Origin: an uncultured Cellvibrionales bacterium
GTDB lineage: Bacteria > Pseudomonadota > Gammaproteobacteria > Pseudomonadales > Cellvibrionaceae
Direction: 5' to 3'
Assembly (NCBI GenBank): GCA_913020115.1
Contig: CAJWBQ010000022.1
Span: forward strand, 1-64,000
Length of the DNA stretch: 64,000 bases
A model generated the notes under the pieces. It worked only from the letters and a program-made list of their open reading frames with translations, was not told where the DNA came from and did not search any database. This document shows, one piece after another, positions 44,955 to 52,510 of the stretch (its first letter is position 1; each line of letters starts with the position of its first letter). Position numbers and translations under genes: made by a program.

Positions 44955-44985
44955 GCTAAGCCTAGCTTTCAGAGCTAGGCTTAGC
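44955..44985. terminator. Perfect 13-bp stem after the fusion gene
   Basis: GCTAAGCCTAGCT (44955-44967) and AGCTAGGCTTAGC (44973-44985) pair perfectly across a TTCAG loop, 11 bases after the fusion gene's stop. No T-run follows on the plus strand, so termination would not be the simple Rho-independent kind; it could protect the mRNA 3' end. Confidence 0.55.
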
Positions 44986-45013
44986 CTATCGCCCAAAAAA
45001 AGAGCATACGTTT

Positions 45014-46204
45014 ATGCGTTATTTTCTCCATGTCGCCATTGTGTTTCTGGCTGCTATTCAGACTCTCAACGCTCAAGAAAAATATCCAAATGAGCTGTTG
45101 TCATTAAAGAAGTACTTTACGGATATTGAAGTTCAAGCGCTAGCGGAAGAGTTTCAGGGCGTTCGTGCATCTGGCGGCTTGCAAGATGGCTTATTTCCTA
45201 TCCGCATGACAGGTGTATCGACGAAGCTCATCGTTGATGCCGCGAATACCTACCTTTCTCTATTGTCTAGTTCTGAACTGTTGCAGACGCAATTCGCCGT
45301 TGACAGTTCAGAGTGGCGTCGGTGGTTTAATGTCGATAACGGTGTTTACGTCCGCCAAGGTTTAAGTTTAAAGGAAATGTCGACTAAGCAGCGGTCCGCC
45401 GCACTGCAGATCTTAAAGGTTTCACTGAGTAAAAAAGGGATGCAGCAGGCCTTTGATATCATGAAGACAGATAGGTCGCTCTCTGAACTAAACTCATCCA
45501 GCTTCCTCGACGAGGAGCTTTACTTTTTAACGATTATGGGCAAACCAAGTGAAAGGGAGCCCTGGGGTTGGCAAATCGATGGTCATCATTTAGTCATCAA
45601 TTACTTTGTTCTCGGGGATCAAGTTGTGGTGACACCCACCTTCCTTGGCGCAGAACCTGCGGTCGCTAAAACAGGGAAATATAAGGGCAACGAAGTATTA
45701 CAAGATGAGCAAGATAGTGGTTTGCTCTTTATGCAGTCACTTTCGCAGTCTCAGCAACAAGCGGCATTGTTAGAGGCTCAAAAGCAGAATGACAATATGG
45801 TCGCCGCTGCCCATAAAGACAATTTGATATTGGATTACTCAGGACTGCAAGCAAAGACCTTAAGCCCAGTGCGAAAAGAAGCCCTACTCGAACTTATTCA
45901 CGTATTTGTCAGTAATATCAAAGAAGGGCACGCAAAAGTGCGCATGGACGAAGTACGTAGACACATAGATGATACTTGGTTCGCTTGGGCTGGAGAGGCA
46001 AAAGATGACAGTGTTTTTTATTACCGAATACACAGCCCTGTGATATTGATCGAATTTGACCATCAGCGACCCATTGGCACTAGAATGCTTCATGACCAAG
46101 ACAAGCCTACACGTGATCATATTCATGTTGTTGTGCGTACGCCAAATGGCAACGATTATGGCAAAGACTTATTGAAACAACATTTGAGCAAGCACAAACA
46201 CTAG
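45014..46204 (+). CDS. Exported DUF3500-family protein
   Basis: A 396-residue protein with an N-terminal signal peptide ('MRYFLHVAIVFLAAIQTLNA'). Central and C-terminal motifs match DUF3500: 'PWGWQIDGHHLVINYFVL', 'FLGAEPAVAKTGKYKG' and 'RDHIHVVVRTPNGNDYG'. The family is widespread in marine and soil bacteria and its reaction is not known. The His-rich motifs ('DGHHL', 'DHIH') could bind a metal. It is separated from the fusion gene by a hairpin and convergent with the Mo enzyme gene, so it is probably expressed on its own. The ribosome site is weak. Confidence 0.82.
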   Translation: MRYFLHVAIVFLAAIQTLNAQEKYPNELLSLKKYFTDIEVQALAEEFQGVRASGGLQDGLFPIRMTGVSTKLIVDAANTYLSLLSSSELLQTQFAVDSSEWRRWFNVDNGVYVRQGLSLKEMSTKQRSAALQILKVSLSKKGMQQAFDIMKTDRSLSELNSSSFLDEELYFLTIMGKPSEREPWGWQIDGHHLVINYFVLGDQVVVTPTFLGAEPAVAKTGKYKGNEVLQDEQDSGLLFMQSLSQSQQQAALLEAQKQNDNMVAAAHKDNLILDYSGLQAKTLSPVRKEALLELIHVFVSNIKEGHAKVRMDEVRRHIDDTWFAWAGEAKDDSVFYYRIHSPVILIEFDHQRPIGTRMLHDQDKPTRDHIHVVVRTPNGNDYGKDLLKQHLSKHKH

Positions 46205-46266
46205 CACCATGACTTTATGGCGTGTTTAGAATACTAGTTTTAGGGTTTGTGCTTCTGTATACGCTA

Positions 46267-46971
46267 CTATTCGGTTTTCTCGTTTACCAGCATACCCATC
46301 TTAAATTTCTTTATGGTAGGTTGTATCAGTGGTCGATAGATCATCCGCAAAAACCAAGCTGGAAAGAATAGTCCGCGCTCTTCGTATTCTACACGGCCTC
46401 TTGGGTGTTCCATGAAGGTGAGCAGAGGCGCTTTGAACTTATAGTCTTTTGTGTGGAGTTCAATGGCGTTAATATGTTTCGGATTCTTATAACCGTAGTG
46501 CGCTGGAGCCACAAGCCTTAGCGGCGCGCCGTGTTTTGAGCATAAAGGTTCACCATTAAGTTCGTCCGCAATTAGAATGTTTGAATCGAGAATGTCGCTC
46601 AGCAACATTCGAGCTCTATAGCCATCTAAGCTTTTAAAAACCACCCAGTGAACAGAGTGATTGAAATCGAGCTGCGGTTTAATGAACTCTTCGTAAAAGT
46701 CCACAAATCGATAGCCTCCCCAATGGAGCCCGCATTTTGTCCAGGTAGTTACGCAGTGAAAATCACTTGTCATGTTGGTTCTAGTGATTTTCTTTAGGTC
46801 ATCGATCTTTATTTCGAAGGGCTGTTTTACTTCCCCCGAAATGTCGAGCTGAACAGTCCCGAAGTTCTCCCTGTAGCGATTAGCATATTGTGACAAGCCA
46901 AATCTCGGGAATTCGTCAATTTCTCTTTGACCAATAGGTAAAGTGTGTTCAGCTTGATCTGATTTCATCAT
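46267..46971 (-). CDS. Cytoplasmic sulfite-oxidase-fold molybdopterin protein
   Basis: A 234-residue protein with the sulfite oxidase/YedY-type Mo-cofactor fold. The Mo-ligand Cys is in 'SDFHCVTTWTKCGLHWGGY' near residue 73; 'LCSKHGAPLRLVAPAHYGYK' is the second family motif. Unlike YedY it has no Tat signal, so it should stay in the cytoplasm unless carried by a partner. It lacks the heme and dimer domains of true sulfite oxidases. It is the last gene of a four-gene unit with TetR, ABC1 kinase and a membrane protein; only 7 bases separate it from the membrane protein, which may be its redox or anchoring partner. Two adjacent ATGs (46971, 46968) are possible. Confidence 0.85.
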   Translation of the reverse strand: MMKSDQAEHTLPIGQREIDEFPRFGLSQYANRYRENFGTVQLDISGEVKQPFEIKIDDLKKITRTNMTSDFHCVTTWTKCGLHWGGYRFVDFYEEFIKPQLDFNHSVHWVVFKSLDGYRARMLLSDILDSNILIADELNGEPLCSKHGAPLRLVAPAHYGYKNPKHINAIELHTKDYKFKAPLLTFMEHPRGRVEYEERGLFFPAWFLRMIYRPLIQPTIKKFKMGMLVNEKTE

Positions 46972-46978
46972 GATTCTC

Positions 46979-47389
46979 TCAGGTGTTATAAGCTACAGCG
47001 GCGGCCAGAAAGCAAAGCGTTGCTAGTGATATTCCAATGGCTGGAATCTTGAACCAATATTTCACGGCCAAAATCAAATAACAAATGCCAATTCCAGCGG
47101 GTAATGTTGAAAACCATAGTGAACTTTGAATGATTTCATTATGCATGATTGCGAGTGGAATAAAGAATAATGCTATCAGTATGGCGCCAATGCTATGGCT
47201 CGCATTAAAGCCTATTAATCCATGCCAAATGGTGGTTTCTTGAGTCAGCCTCGGAGAGGTGTTCTCCATTGCGTATTTCACCTCGATGTCGCGAGGGTCA
47301 AATTTATGGGTAAAAAAGGTATAAAATAGGTGTATTGACCCTAGTGTTCCAAAAATAAGTGAACCGGTAATCAGTAAGACCTGAGCCAT
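46979..47389 (-). CDS. Four-segment membrane protein (LIC_13387-like)
   Basis: A 136-residue inner-membrane protein with hydrophobic segments at about residues 4-26, 62-80, 88-106 and 112-132. 'GTLGSIHLFYTFFTHKFDP' and 'WHGLIGFNASHSIGAIL' resemble a small family annotated only by locus name. Several His in or near the membrane could bind heme or a metal. AAGGAAGG precedes the ATG. It lies between the ABC1 kinase and the Mo protein in one operon, and could be the membrane partner of the Mo protein. The family name is from memory and less certain than the topology. Confidence 0.6.
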   Translation of the reverse strand: MAQVLLITGSLIFGTLGSIHLFYTFFTHKFDPRDIEVKYAMENTSPRLTQETTIWHGLIGFNASHSIGAILIALFFIPLAIMHNEIIQSSLWFSTLPAGIGICYLILAVKYWFKIPAIGISLATLCFLAAAVAYNT

Positions 47390-47432
47390 GCTGCCTTCCT
47401 TTATAATAAATTTTAGCTTTCAAAAATCAGCT

Positions 47433-48770
47433 TTAGATGTTGTGAAATTTCATCCAATCCGTTTTCACAACAGCACCAATGTCAGTAAGTAGGTTCATTA
47501 AGCCGAGATGAGCCCTGTCGAAACAAAGTTGTTCCTGGTGGAACCCATTCAGAAATTTCACTAAGGCTCGGCTGTCTTCACTGGGCCTTCCTGGGCAAGG
47601 CTGTTTATCTTGAAAATCAAACTCTTCACTGGCGTAGGCTTCACAAAGCCAGCGGCCGAAGGGTTCTATGGAGGCTTGTATCTCTTGTTTAAATTGATCC
47701 AAGCTTACGGTTTCCGAGATCACCTTTAGCGATTGATATACTTTAAGTAGTGTTTCGGAACTTCCTCCGTTGTGAAAGGTGTCCACTAGCGCCGGAATGA
47801 GCTTCACGAAAGAGGAAATAAACTCTTGGCCTAGACTTCTGACGCATCCGAAATCGAGTGCGCCCAAGTTTCCGTCGCTTAGCACGAGAAAATTTCCGGG
47901 ATGGAGATCTGCATTAATGCGCCGTAAATCCAATGCACAATACCAAAAGTAGTCAAATAGTTTCTGCCCCACTTGATCTCGTTGCTGCTGTGATGGGTGA
48001 GTGGCCAGCCATTCGGGCAAATGCAAGCCGTCTAACATCTCTAGGCTCAGGATTCTTTTGCTGGATAGCTCTTCAGCTACGCTGGGAATGCGAACTCCAG
48101 GAATTTTTACATTGTCTTGAAACCATTTGATGTTGTCCGCTTCGACATGATAATCAACTTCCTCTCGCAACCTATCTTGCATCTCGTTCATAGTGATCGA
48201 CAAGACATTCTTTTGTGGCAGTAGATCACTGCTGGCGGAAAGCGCTGAGAATAGCGTTTCAATGATTCGTAGGTCACTTTCTATGCTTGCGGAAATCCCT
48301 GGATACTGAACTTTCACCGCCACAGAAGCACCCTTGTGAGTTGTGGCTCGATGAACCTGCCCAATACTTGCCGCGGCAAAAGCTTGGCTGTCAAAATGGT
48401 GAAAGAGTTCGCTGGGTGTTTTGTAGAACTCTTGGATAAACTGTTTTCTCACCAAAGCGCGATTGATAGGGGGTACTTGATAGCAAGCTTCCTTTAGTTT
48501 TTCTCGAATAGAAACTGGAAGAATGTCAGCTTCCATGCTCAAGATCTGTGAAACTTTTAGTGCTGTCCCGCGTAATTTCGTGAGTACAGAAAATACTAGC
48601 TCGGCGATTTCTTCCTCGTGGCGAAGCCTGGAAGCGGGTTCGTTTTTTTTCTTCATGACCAGAGAGCGAGCTTTGTAACCTACATGTTTTGCGCCGATTC
48701 TTGCCGCGGTTATGCCGGTTAAAGTGCTGCGCTTTAATTTTGATGTTGGTATGTTTGTTTTAGTCGGCAT
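47433..48770 (-). CDS. ABC1/AarF-type atypical kinase
   Basis: A 445-residue member of the UbiB/ADCK protein-kinase-like family, often linked to ubiquinone or membrane-lipid homeostasis. Seen: the ADCK signature region at 72-75 as KVSQ (KxGQ in most members), the A-loop 'FAAASIGQVHRAT' at 131-143, 'VAVKVQYPGI' with the ATP-binding Lys, 'ADLHPGNFLVL' and 'GALDFGCVRSL' with the Mg-binding Asp. It lacks C-terminal membrane helices. The substitution of Gly by Ser in KxGQ may alter the regulation of its ATPase. It starts 9 bases after the TetR stop and heads the effector genes of this operon. Confidence 0.87.
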   Translation of the reverse strand: MPTKTNIPTSKLKRSTLTGITAARIGAKHVGYKARSLVMKKKNEPASRLRHEEEIAELVFSVLTKLRGTALKVSQILSMEADILPVSIREKLKEACYQVPPINRALVRKQFIQEFYKTPSELFHHFDSQAFAAASIGQVHRATTHKGASVAVKVQYPGISASIESDLRIIETLFSALSASSDLLPQKNVLSITMNEMQDRLREEVDYHVEADNIKWFQDNVKIPGVRIPSVAEELSSKRILSLEMLDGLHLPEWLATHPSQQQRDQVGQKLFDYFWYCALDLRRINADLHPGNFLVLSDGNLGALDFGCVRSLGQEFISSFVKLIPALVDTFHNGGSSETLLKVYQSLKVISETVSLDQFKQEIQASIEPFGRWLCEAYASEEFDFQDKQPCPGRPSEDSRALVKFLNGFHQEQLCFDRAHLGLMNLLTDIGAVVKTDWMKFHNI

Positions 48771-48779
48771 AGTGTTTTC

Positions 48780-49499
48780 CTAGGGAGAGAATGATTTCGC
48801 AACAACCATTTTGTTAAGAAAACTACTGCCCATGAACTTAAACAAATGTGCTTTGACAAAGAAACTCACTAAGTCGGTCATTTTGCTAACGATGCCAGTT
48901 TTAAGGATTTCGATACCAAGGGATAGAGACATATCCACCAGTTGAGTGGTGTTGCTGAACTCATCAGAGTCGTCTTTAATCCAGTAAAGCAAAATCGCGA
49001 GAATAAAGTCGTTGGTTAGCTTTGCAGTATAGGCTGTAAACGGTGACTTCTCGATCTCTCCCAATTGCTCCGCTTCTGTAAACATATCGTGAATCAAGCC
49101 CACAAACTCTTTCCTAACCGGCGTCACATCCTCAAATAAGACGCTGGGTGACTGCATAATCATTTGCAGGCTGTCGGCCACAAACTCCCGATCTGGCAGT
49201 AAGCTTTCAAGATAGATATCAATTAGCAACTGAAGTTTTTCCTGCAGAGAATGCTCCTCTAGGCCGGATTCTTGGCTAAAGGTCTCAACAGCTTGTTCGG
49301 CTCGCAAGGAGTAAAAAGCAAAAATAAGCTTATCTTTGCTTGGGAAATACTTGTAGATCGTCGCGTCACCAATGCCCACTTCACGAGCAATTTGCTTCAT
49401 AGTGGTCGATTCAAAGCCCTTTTCTGAGAACATTTCCACCGCAGCATGGATGATAGAGCGGCGAATTTCTTCTTTTTTCTCTTGGGATACTCTGGCCAT
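48780..49499 (-). CDS. TetR-family regulator of the ABC1/Mo operon
   Basis: A 239-residue repressor. The HTH lies at about residues 10-55: 'AAVEMFSEKGFESTTMKQI' and 'AREVGIGDATIYKYFPSKD'. The ligand domain is longer than usual and ends in a hydrophobic tail ('DLVSFFVKAHLFKFMGSSF'), which might contact the membrane. ATG 49499 is preferred over the upstream in-frame start at 49517. It is the promoter-proximal gene of an operon with ABC1 kinase, membrane protein and Mo protein (gaps 9, 43 and 7 bases). Two matching palindromes precede it, so autoregulation is likely. Confidence 0.87.
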   Translation of the reverse strand: MARVSQEKKEEIRRSIIHAAVEMFSEKGFESTTMKQIAREVGIGDATIYKYFPSKDKLIFAFYSLRAEQAVETFSQESGLEEHSLQEKLQLLIDIYLESLLPDREFVADSLQMIMQSPSVLFEDVTPVRKEFVGLIHDMFTEAEQLGEIEKSPFTAYTAKLTNDFILAILLYWIKDDSDEFSNTTQLVDMSLSLGIEILKTGIVSKMTDLVSFFVKAHLFKFMGSSFLNKMVVAKSFSP

Positions 49500-49560
49500 A
49501 ACGATACTCGCTATCAATAATGTATATAAAATAGTGGCTTATATGATAGATGGTATCGTT
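49500..49560 (-). promoter_or_regulatory. Paired TetR operators around the promoter
   Basis: GATAC-TCG-CTATC (49503-49515) and GATAG-ATG-GTATC (49545-49557) share the form GATA(C/G)N3(C/G)TATC and are 42 bases apart, about four helical turns. Together they make a larger mirror: AACGATAC (49500-49507) pairs with GTATCGTT (49553-49560). The AT-rich stretch between contains TATATA and, on the minus strand, TATAAG, a likely -10 box. They are candidate operators for the TetR encoded directly downstream. Confidence 0.6.
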
Positions 49561-49597
49561 AAAAGGTCAAGTAATTGTTCACAATTTTAGAGAGTGT

Positions 49598-49698
49598 GGG
49601 GGTCAAGTCTTGCGTTTTGCCTTTCAGGGGGAGGGAATCAAGTCTAGCCTGCTCGGAAAAGGCAAAAGGCAAAAGGCAAAAGGCAAGACTTGACCCCC
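49598..49698. repeat. Inverted-repeat element, copy 1 (REP/RAYT-like)
   Basis: The left arm (49598-49624, beginning GGGGGTCAAGTCTTGCGTT) matches the reverse complement of the right arm (49672-49698) at 26 of 27 bases. A degenerate third copy (AATCAAGTCTAGCCT, 49636-49650) lies between. The head GGGGTCAAGTCTTG is shared with the element at 51096-51200, in both orientations. Such GGGGTCA-headed repeats resemble REP sequences mobilised by tyrosine transposases, but no transposase is in the window. It lies between the TetR promoter region and the 3' end of the LysR gene. Confidence 0.8.
49657..49684. repeat. Four tandem AAAAGGC units
   Basis: Four exact copies of the 7-base unit AAAAGGC form most of the right arm of repeat copy 1. 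Copy number probably varies by slippage. Confidence 0.85.
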
Positions 49699-49718
49699 TA
49701 TTCTGAGCCCCTATTGAT

Positions 49719-50576
49719 CTAAGATTCCGAAAGAGTTGTGGCCAGGAAACGCATTACAATTTTTATGCGTTCGACTTTGCGTAAATCCGGATGGGTCAGA
49801 ACCCATAACTGGTTAGTCTTTACGTGTTTAAAAGTGAATAAGCGCTCTAGTCCAACTAACATTAAATCATCAGGTAGCAGGGCCAGACCGAGGCCGCTTT
49901 GGGACAAGTAAGACATCGCCACCAGATCATCGCATCGTGAAATAACGTTTCCTGTATGGTGTTTATCCAGCCATTGGTAGGCTGGGTGGCTACTCAGTGC
50001 GCCGCTTGCACCGATAATTTTATGATATTGAAGGCTTTCTAAATTTTCCGGACAACCCTGCTGTAGTAGGTATTCTGGGGCGGCGTAAACCCCCCACTTG
50101 ATGCGACGAATCTCTCGGCCAACTAAATGCTCGGGGGGTGAAGGAGTGACACGAATCGCAATATCGGCAAGGCGATTACTCATATTTAACTCGGAGTTTG
50201 TGACCAAGAGCTCCGTTTGAATATCGGGGTGGAGTTTACTCAATTCCGCTAGGTGTTTAGGCAGTTCATGGTAAGAAAAGCTGCTGGGGGCTGTGATTCG
50301 CACCGTACCTTTTGGTTGAGTGTCTTTGCCTGCTATTTCACGCTCAATGTCAGCAAACGAATGGCTTATACGCTGTGCGTGACCGAGCATTTCTTCGCCG
50401 ATTTCGGTGAGCTCATAGCGACCGTTCAAGCGCTCAAAGAGGCGCCCAACCTGCTCCTCAAATTCATTGAGTCGCCGGTAAACTGTAGAGTGGCTCATGC
50501 CAAGCGATTCAGCAGCCCCCACCAGGGAATTGCTGTGAGCAACCGCTATAAATATCTTAAGTGCATTCCAATCCAA
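49719..50576 (-). CDS. LysR-family transcriptional regulator
   Basis: A 285-residue LysR regulator. The winged HTH covers residues 1-60 ('SLVGAAESLGMSHSTVYRR', 'EFEEQVGRLFERLNGRYEL') and the effector domain starts near 88 ('GTVRITAPSSFSYHELP'). It is slightly short for the family but appears complete. It is divergent from a VOC protein and the region between has three phased TTTGCAAA-core palindromes. The pair is enclosed by two copies of an inverted-repeat element, so the two genes may have moved as a cassette. Confidence 0.9.
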   Translation of the reverse strand: MDWNALKIFIAVAHSNSLVGAAESLGMSHSTVYRRLNEFEEQVGRLFERLNGRYELTEIGEEMLGHAQRISHSFADIEREIAGKDTQPKGTVRITAPSSFSYHELPKHLAELSKLHPDIQTELLVTNSELNMSNRLADIAIRVTPSPPEHLVGREIRRIKWGVYAAPEYLLQQGCPENLESLQYHKIIGASGALSSHPAYQWLDKHHTGNVISRCDDLVAMSYLSQSGLGLALLPDDLMLVGLERLFTFKHVKTNQLWVLTHPDLRKVERIKIVMRFLATTLSES

Positions 50577-50595
50577 GAGTTCATCCAGTTGTCAT

Positions 50596-50645
50596 TTTTG
50601 CAAAATCTAATGGCATATTTGCAAATTGTCTTCACATTTGCAAAT
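50596..50645. promoter_or_regulatory. Three phased TTTGCAAA palindromes (LysR operator array)
   Basis: TTTTGCAAAA (50596-50605), ATTTGCAAAT (50617-50626) and ATTTGCAAAT (50636-50645) are each perfect palindromes, with centres 21 and 19 bases apart, about two helical turns. They occupy the divergent region between LysR and VOC genes. The array is flanked by a 9-base direct repeat TCATCCAGT (50581-50589 and 50651-50659). This is the expected form of a LysR recognition and activation site set. Confidence 0.65.
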
Positions 50646-50724
50646 CGCTATCATCCAGTCGTGCGATGACAAGCCGCCACGCTAGCGCTTCAGGCGCCAT
50701 GAACTCAGATTAGGAATATGAAAT

Positions 50725-51096
50725 ATGATTGGTTACACCACTATTGGCACAAATGATTTGGCAGGGTCTGCTTCGTTCTACGACGCCTTATTTACGACCT
50801 TGGGAGCGGGCAGGGCTATGGAGGCCGATGACTTTATTGCCTGGGGTCAGGCGGAGAATACACCGATGTTCTCAATTCACATCCCCGCTGATGGCGAGGC
50901 GGCAACGGTTGGCAACGGCGTTATGATCGGTCTTGCGGCTGCCACTAGCGAGACCGTAGATGAAATATATGACCTGGCAATCGCGCTTGGTGGATCTTGC
51001 GAGGGACAGCCGGGCCCACGAGGAGATGGAGGCTTTTATGCTGGGTACTTCCGTGATCTTGATGGTAATAAACTCAATGTACATTGCATGATCTAG
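50725..51096 (+). CDS. VOC-superfamily protein (glyoxalase/bleomycin-resistance fold)
   Basis: A 123-residue single-domain VOC protein, cytoplasmic. Seen: 'IGTNDLAGSASFYDALF' at the N-terminus and 'FYAGYFRDLDGNKLNVHCM' at the C-terminus, the paired beta-alpha-beta units of the fold. The first usual metal-ligand position (often His) is Thr in 'YTTIG', so it may bind ligands without metal, as resistance-type members do. AGGAAT precedes the ATG. It is the divergent partner of the LysR gene; the stop codon is contiguous with the second inverted-repeat element. Confidence 0.88.
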   Translation: MIGYTTIGTNDLAGSASFYDALFTTLGAGRAMEADDFIAWGQAENTPMFSIHIPADGEAATVGNGVMIGLAAATSETVDEIYDLAIALGGSCEGQPGPRGDGGFYAGYFRDLDGNKLNVHCMI

Positions 51097-51200
51097 CATG
51101 GTCGGGGTCAAGTCTTGCCTTTTGCCCTTTTTGCATGGTCGGGGTCAAGTCTTGCCTTTTGCCCTTTTTGGAAAAGGCAAAAGACAAGACTTGACCCCGA
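51096..51200. repeat. Inverted-repeat element, copy 2, with exact 37-base duplication
   Basis: A 37-base unit (51096-51132, beginning GCATGGTCGGGGTCAAGTC) is repeated exactly at 51133-51169, and the reverse complement of its 25-base core follows at 51176-51200 with one mismatch. The core matches the element at 49598-49698. It starts on the last base of the VOC stop and ends 3 bases before the stop of the convergent PLP-enzyme gene, where its long stem could terminate transcription in both directions. Confidence 0.85.
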
Positions 51201-51203
51201 ACC

Positions 51204-52499
51204 TTAAGCTGCTCCTAGAGTCTCGCTAAGCACTGGCCAGCGATCAACAATCTCCCCGTGCTCATATACGGCAATTTCACCAAACTGCAAAAATACCGAC
51301 TCACTTTGTGTGGGCCGTAAAAATACCCAATCATCGGCTTTTAAATCGATGCGCTGGGAACCGTTATACATTTCTTGATTAGACGAGCGCCCAAATAGAG
51401 GGTTCAAGCTCAAACCTTCAGGTGAGGCTGCGTTTGCTTTCCAGTAACCGCCGTAAGTGAAAAAAGTTTTTTGCCGGTTGGGGTTCCAAAGTGTCATGAG
51501 TTTGCCAACACCGGCGGGGCCGGGTAATTCCAGATGATCGAGCGCTTTGATTACGGGCGTAGCAATAAACGCTGCGGGCCGGTGGTCGGCTAATTCCGGT
51601 GTATCGAAATCGCTGGGTTTAACCAGACAAGAGCCAGCAGAAAGTTCATTCAATGGCACCGCAGCGTTGTTATACAGGCGGTAGGTTGGGCTGCCGGCGC
51701 CGTTAAGAGTCAGCTCGTCAAGATTGCGGCCGGTTACCTCGCGCGCCACCGCTAACATCTCGCTATACACCTTCATTGCTTTGTCGCGGCTTGCCAGCTT
51801 GTCGCCGGGCAATTTTGCCACATGGGGTTCATACCCCATAAAGCCTGACAAGCTAAGTGCGGGACCCGCTTCAATGACTGACAATATCTCTCTGAGTTCG
51901 TCAGCTTGATTGACACCGCCTCGGTGCAAACCCACATCCAATTCTATGTTGATCTGCATGGTGATGCCCAGTCGCTGTGCCAAGCTCTGGTATTGACGAA
52001 CGCGAGTGGGGGTATCCAAGAGCCACTGCAGCTGGCTTGCATGGTCAAAGTTACTGTCTTTACTCAGCGCTCGATAAAAGTTTTCAGCCGAAGCCACGGG
52101 CAGTGGCTTACCCATCAATACATCGGCCTGTGGTATCTGCTGAGCAACTTGGTTTAGAAAAGGTTGATGGAACAGCATCAAACGCTGGGTGCCCGCACCT
52201 TTCATTACTGTTTCAAGTAGGGGGATTGATGGCAAAGATTTGGCCACAATCCGATAGTCGAACTGTGAGCCAATATGCTTGCTCAATTGTGCAATGTTCT
52301 GCTCTAGTAAGGTTTTATCTAAAACAAGTGTGGGTTGAGCAAATCGAGCTCGATCTAAGGCCTCTCCCATCTCTTTAAAGTAGGGCTTGTGGTTTTGGCC
52401 TATGATTTTTGGTCTGGCATAAGCGGCGGCGCCAAGAGCCCCAAGAGTTAATCCTCCCAGTAAGACTTTGCGGCGCGAAGTGCCTGATGTGCTTGCCAT
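51204..52499 (-). CDS. Tat-exported PLP enzyme, alanine racemase-fold (D-threonine aldolase-like)
   Basis: A 431-residue fold-type III PLP enzyme. The N-terminus 'TSRRKVLLGGLTLGALGAAA' is a twin-arginine signal, fitting export of a folded cofactor enzyme. 'PTLVLDKTLLEQNI' opens the barrel, and K87 in 'DYRIVAKSLP' is the likely PLP lysine. 'INIELDVGLHRGG' and 'LNGAGSPTYRLYN' also match D-threonine aldolase/D-serine dehydratase relatives. Near the C-terminus, where those enzymes bind metal with a PNHxC-type motif, this protein reads 'RPTQSESVFLQFG', so the metal site seems absent. It is the last gene of an operon with an FAD oxidoreductase, cytochrome c and TonB receptor. Reaction unknown. Confidence 0.8.
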   Translation of the reverse strand: MASTSGTSRRKVLLGGLTLGALGAAAYARPKIIGQNHKPYFKEMGEALDRARFAQPTLVLDKTLLEQNIAQLSKHIGSQFDYRIVAKSLPSIPLLETVMKGAGTQRLMLFHQPFLNQVAQQIPQADVLMGKPLPVASAENFYRALSKDSNFDHASQLQWLLDTPTRVRQYQSLAQRLGITMQINIELDVGLHRGGVNQADELREILSVIEAGPALSLSGFMGYEPHVAKLPGDKLASRDKAMKVYSEMLAVAREVTGRNLDELTLNGAGSPTYRLYNNAAVPLNELSAGSCLVKPSDFDTPELADHRPAAFIATPVIKALDHLELPGPAGVGKLMTLWNPNRQKTFFTYGGYWKANAASPEGLSLNPLFGRSSNQEMYNGSQRIDLKADDWVFLRPTQSESVFLQFGEIAVYEHGEIVDRWPVLSETLGAA

Positions 52500-52510
52500 G
52501 ATGCTTCCTT

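Noticed and set aside
46267..46971. Sulfite oxidase or MsrP (YedY)
   Set aside because: There is no Tat signal, no heme or dimer domain, and no MsrQ-like partner; only the fold is claimed.
49598..49698. Possible CRISPR array
   Set aside because: The AAAAGGC units are adjacent 7-mers without spacers and are part of a foldback repeat; no cas gene is present.
49598..51200. Insertion sequence or composite transposon
   Set aside because: No transposase lies between or beside the repeats and no target-site duplication was recognised, so only a repeat-bounded cassette is claimed.
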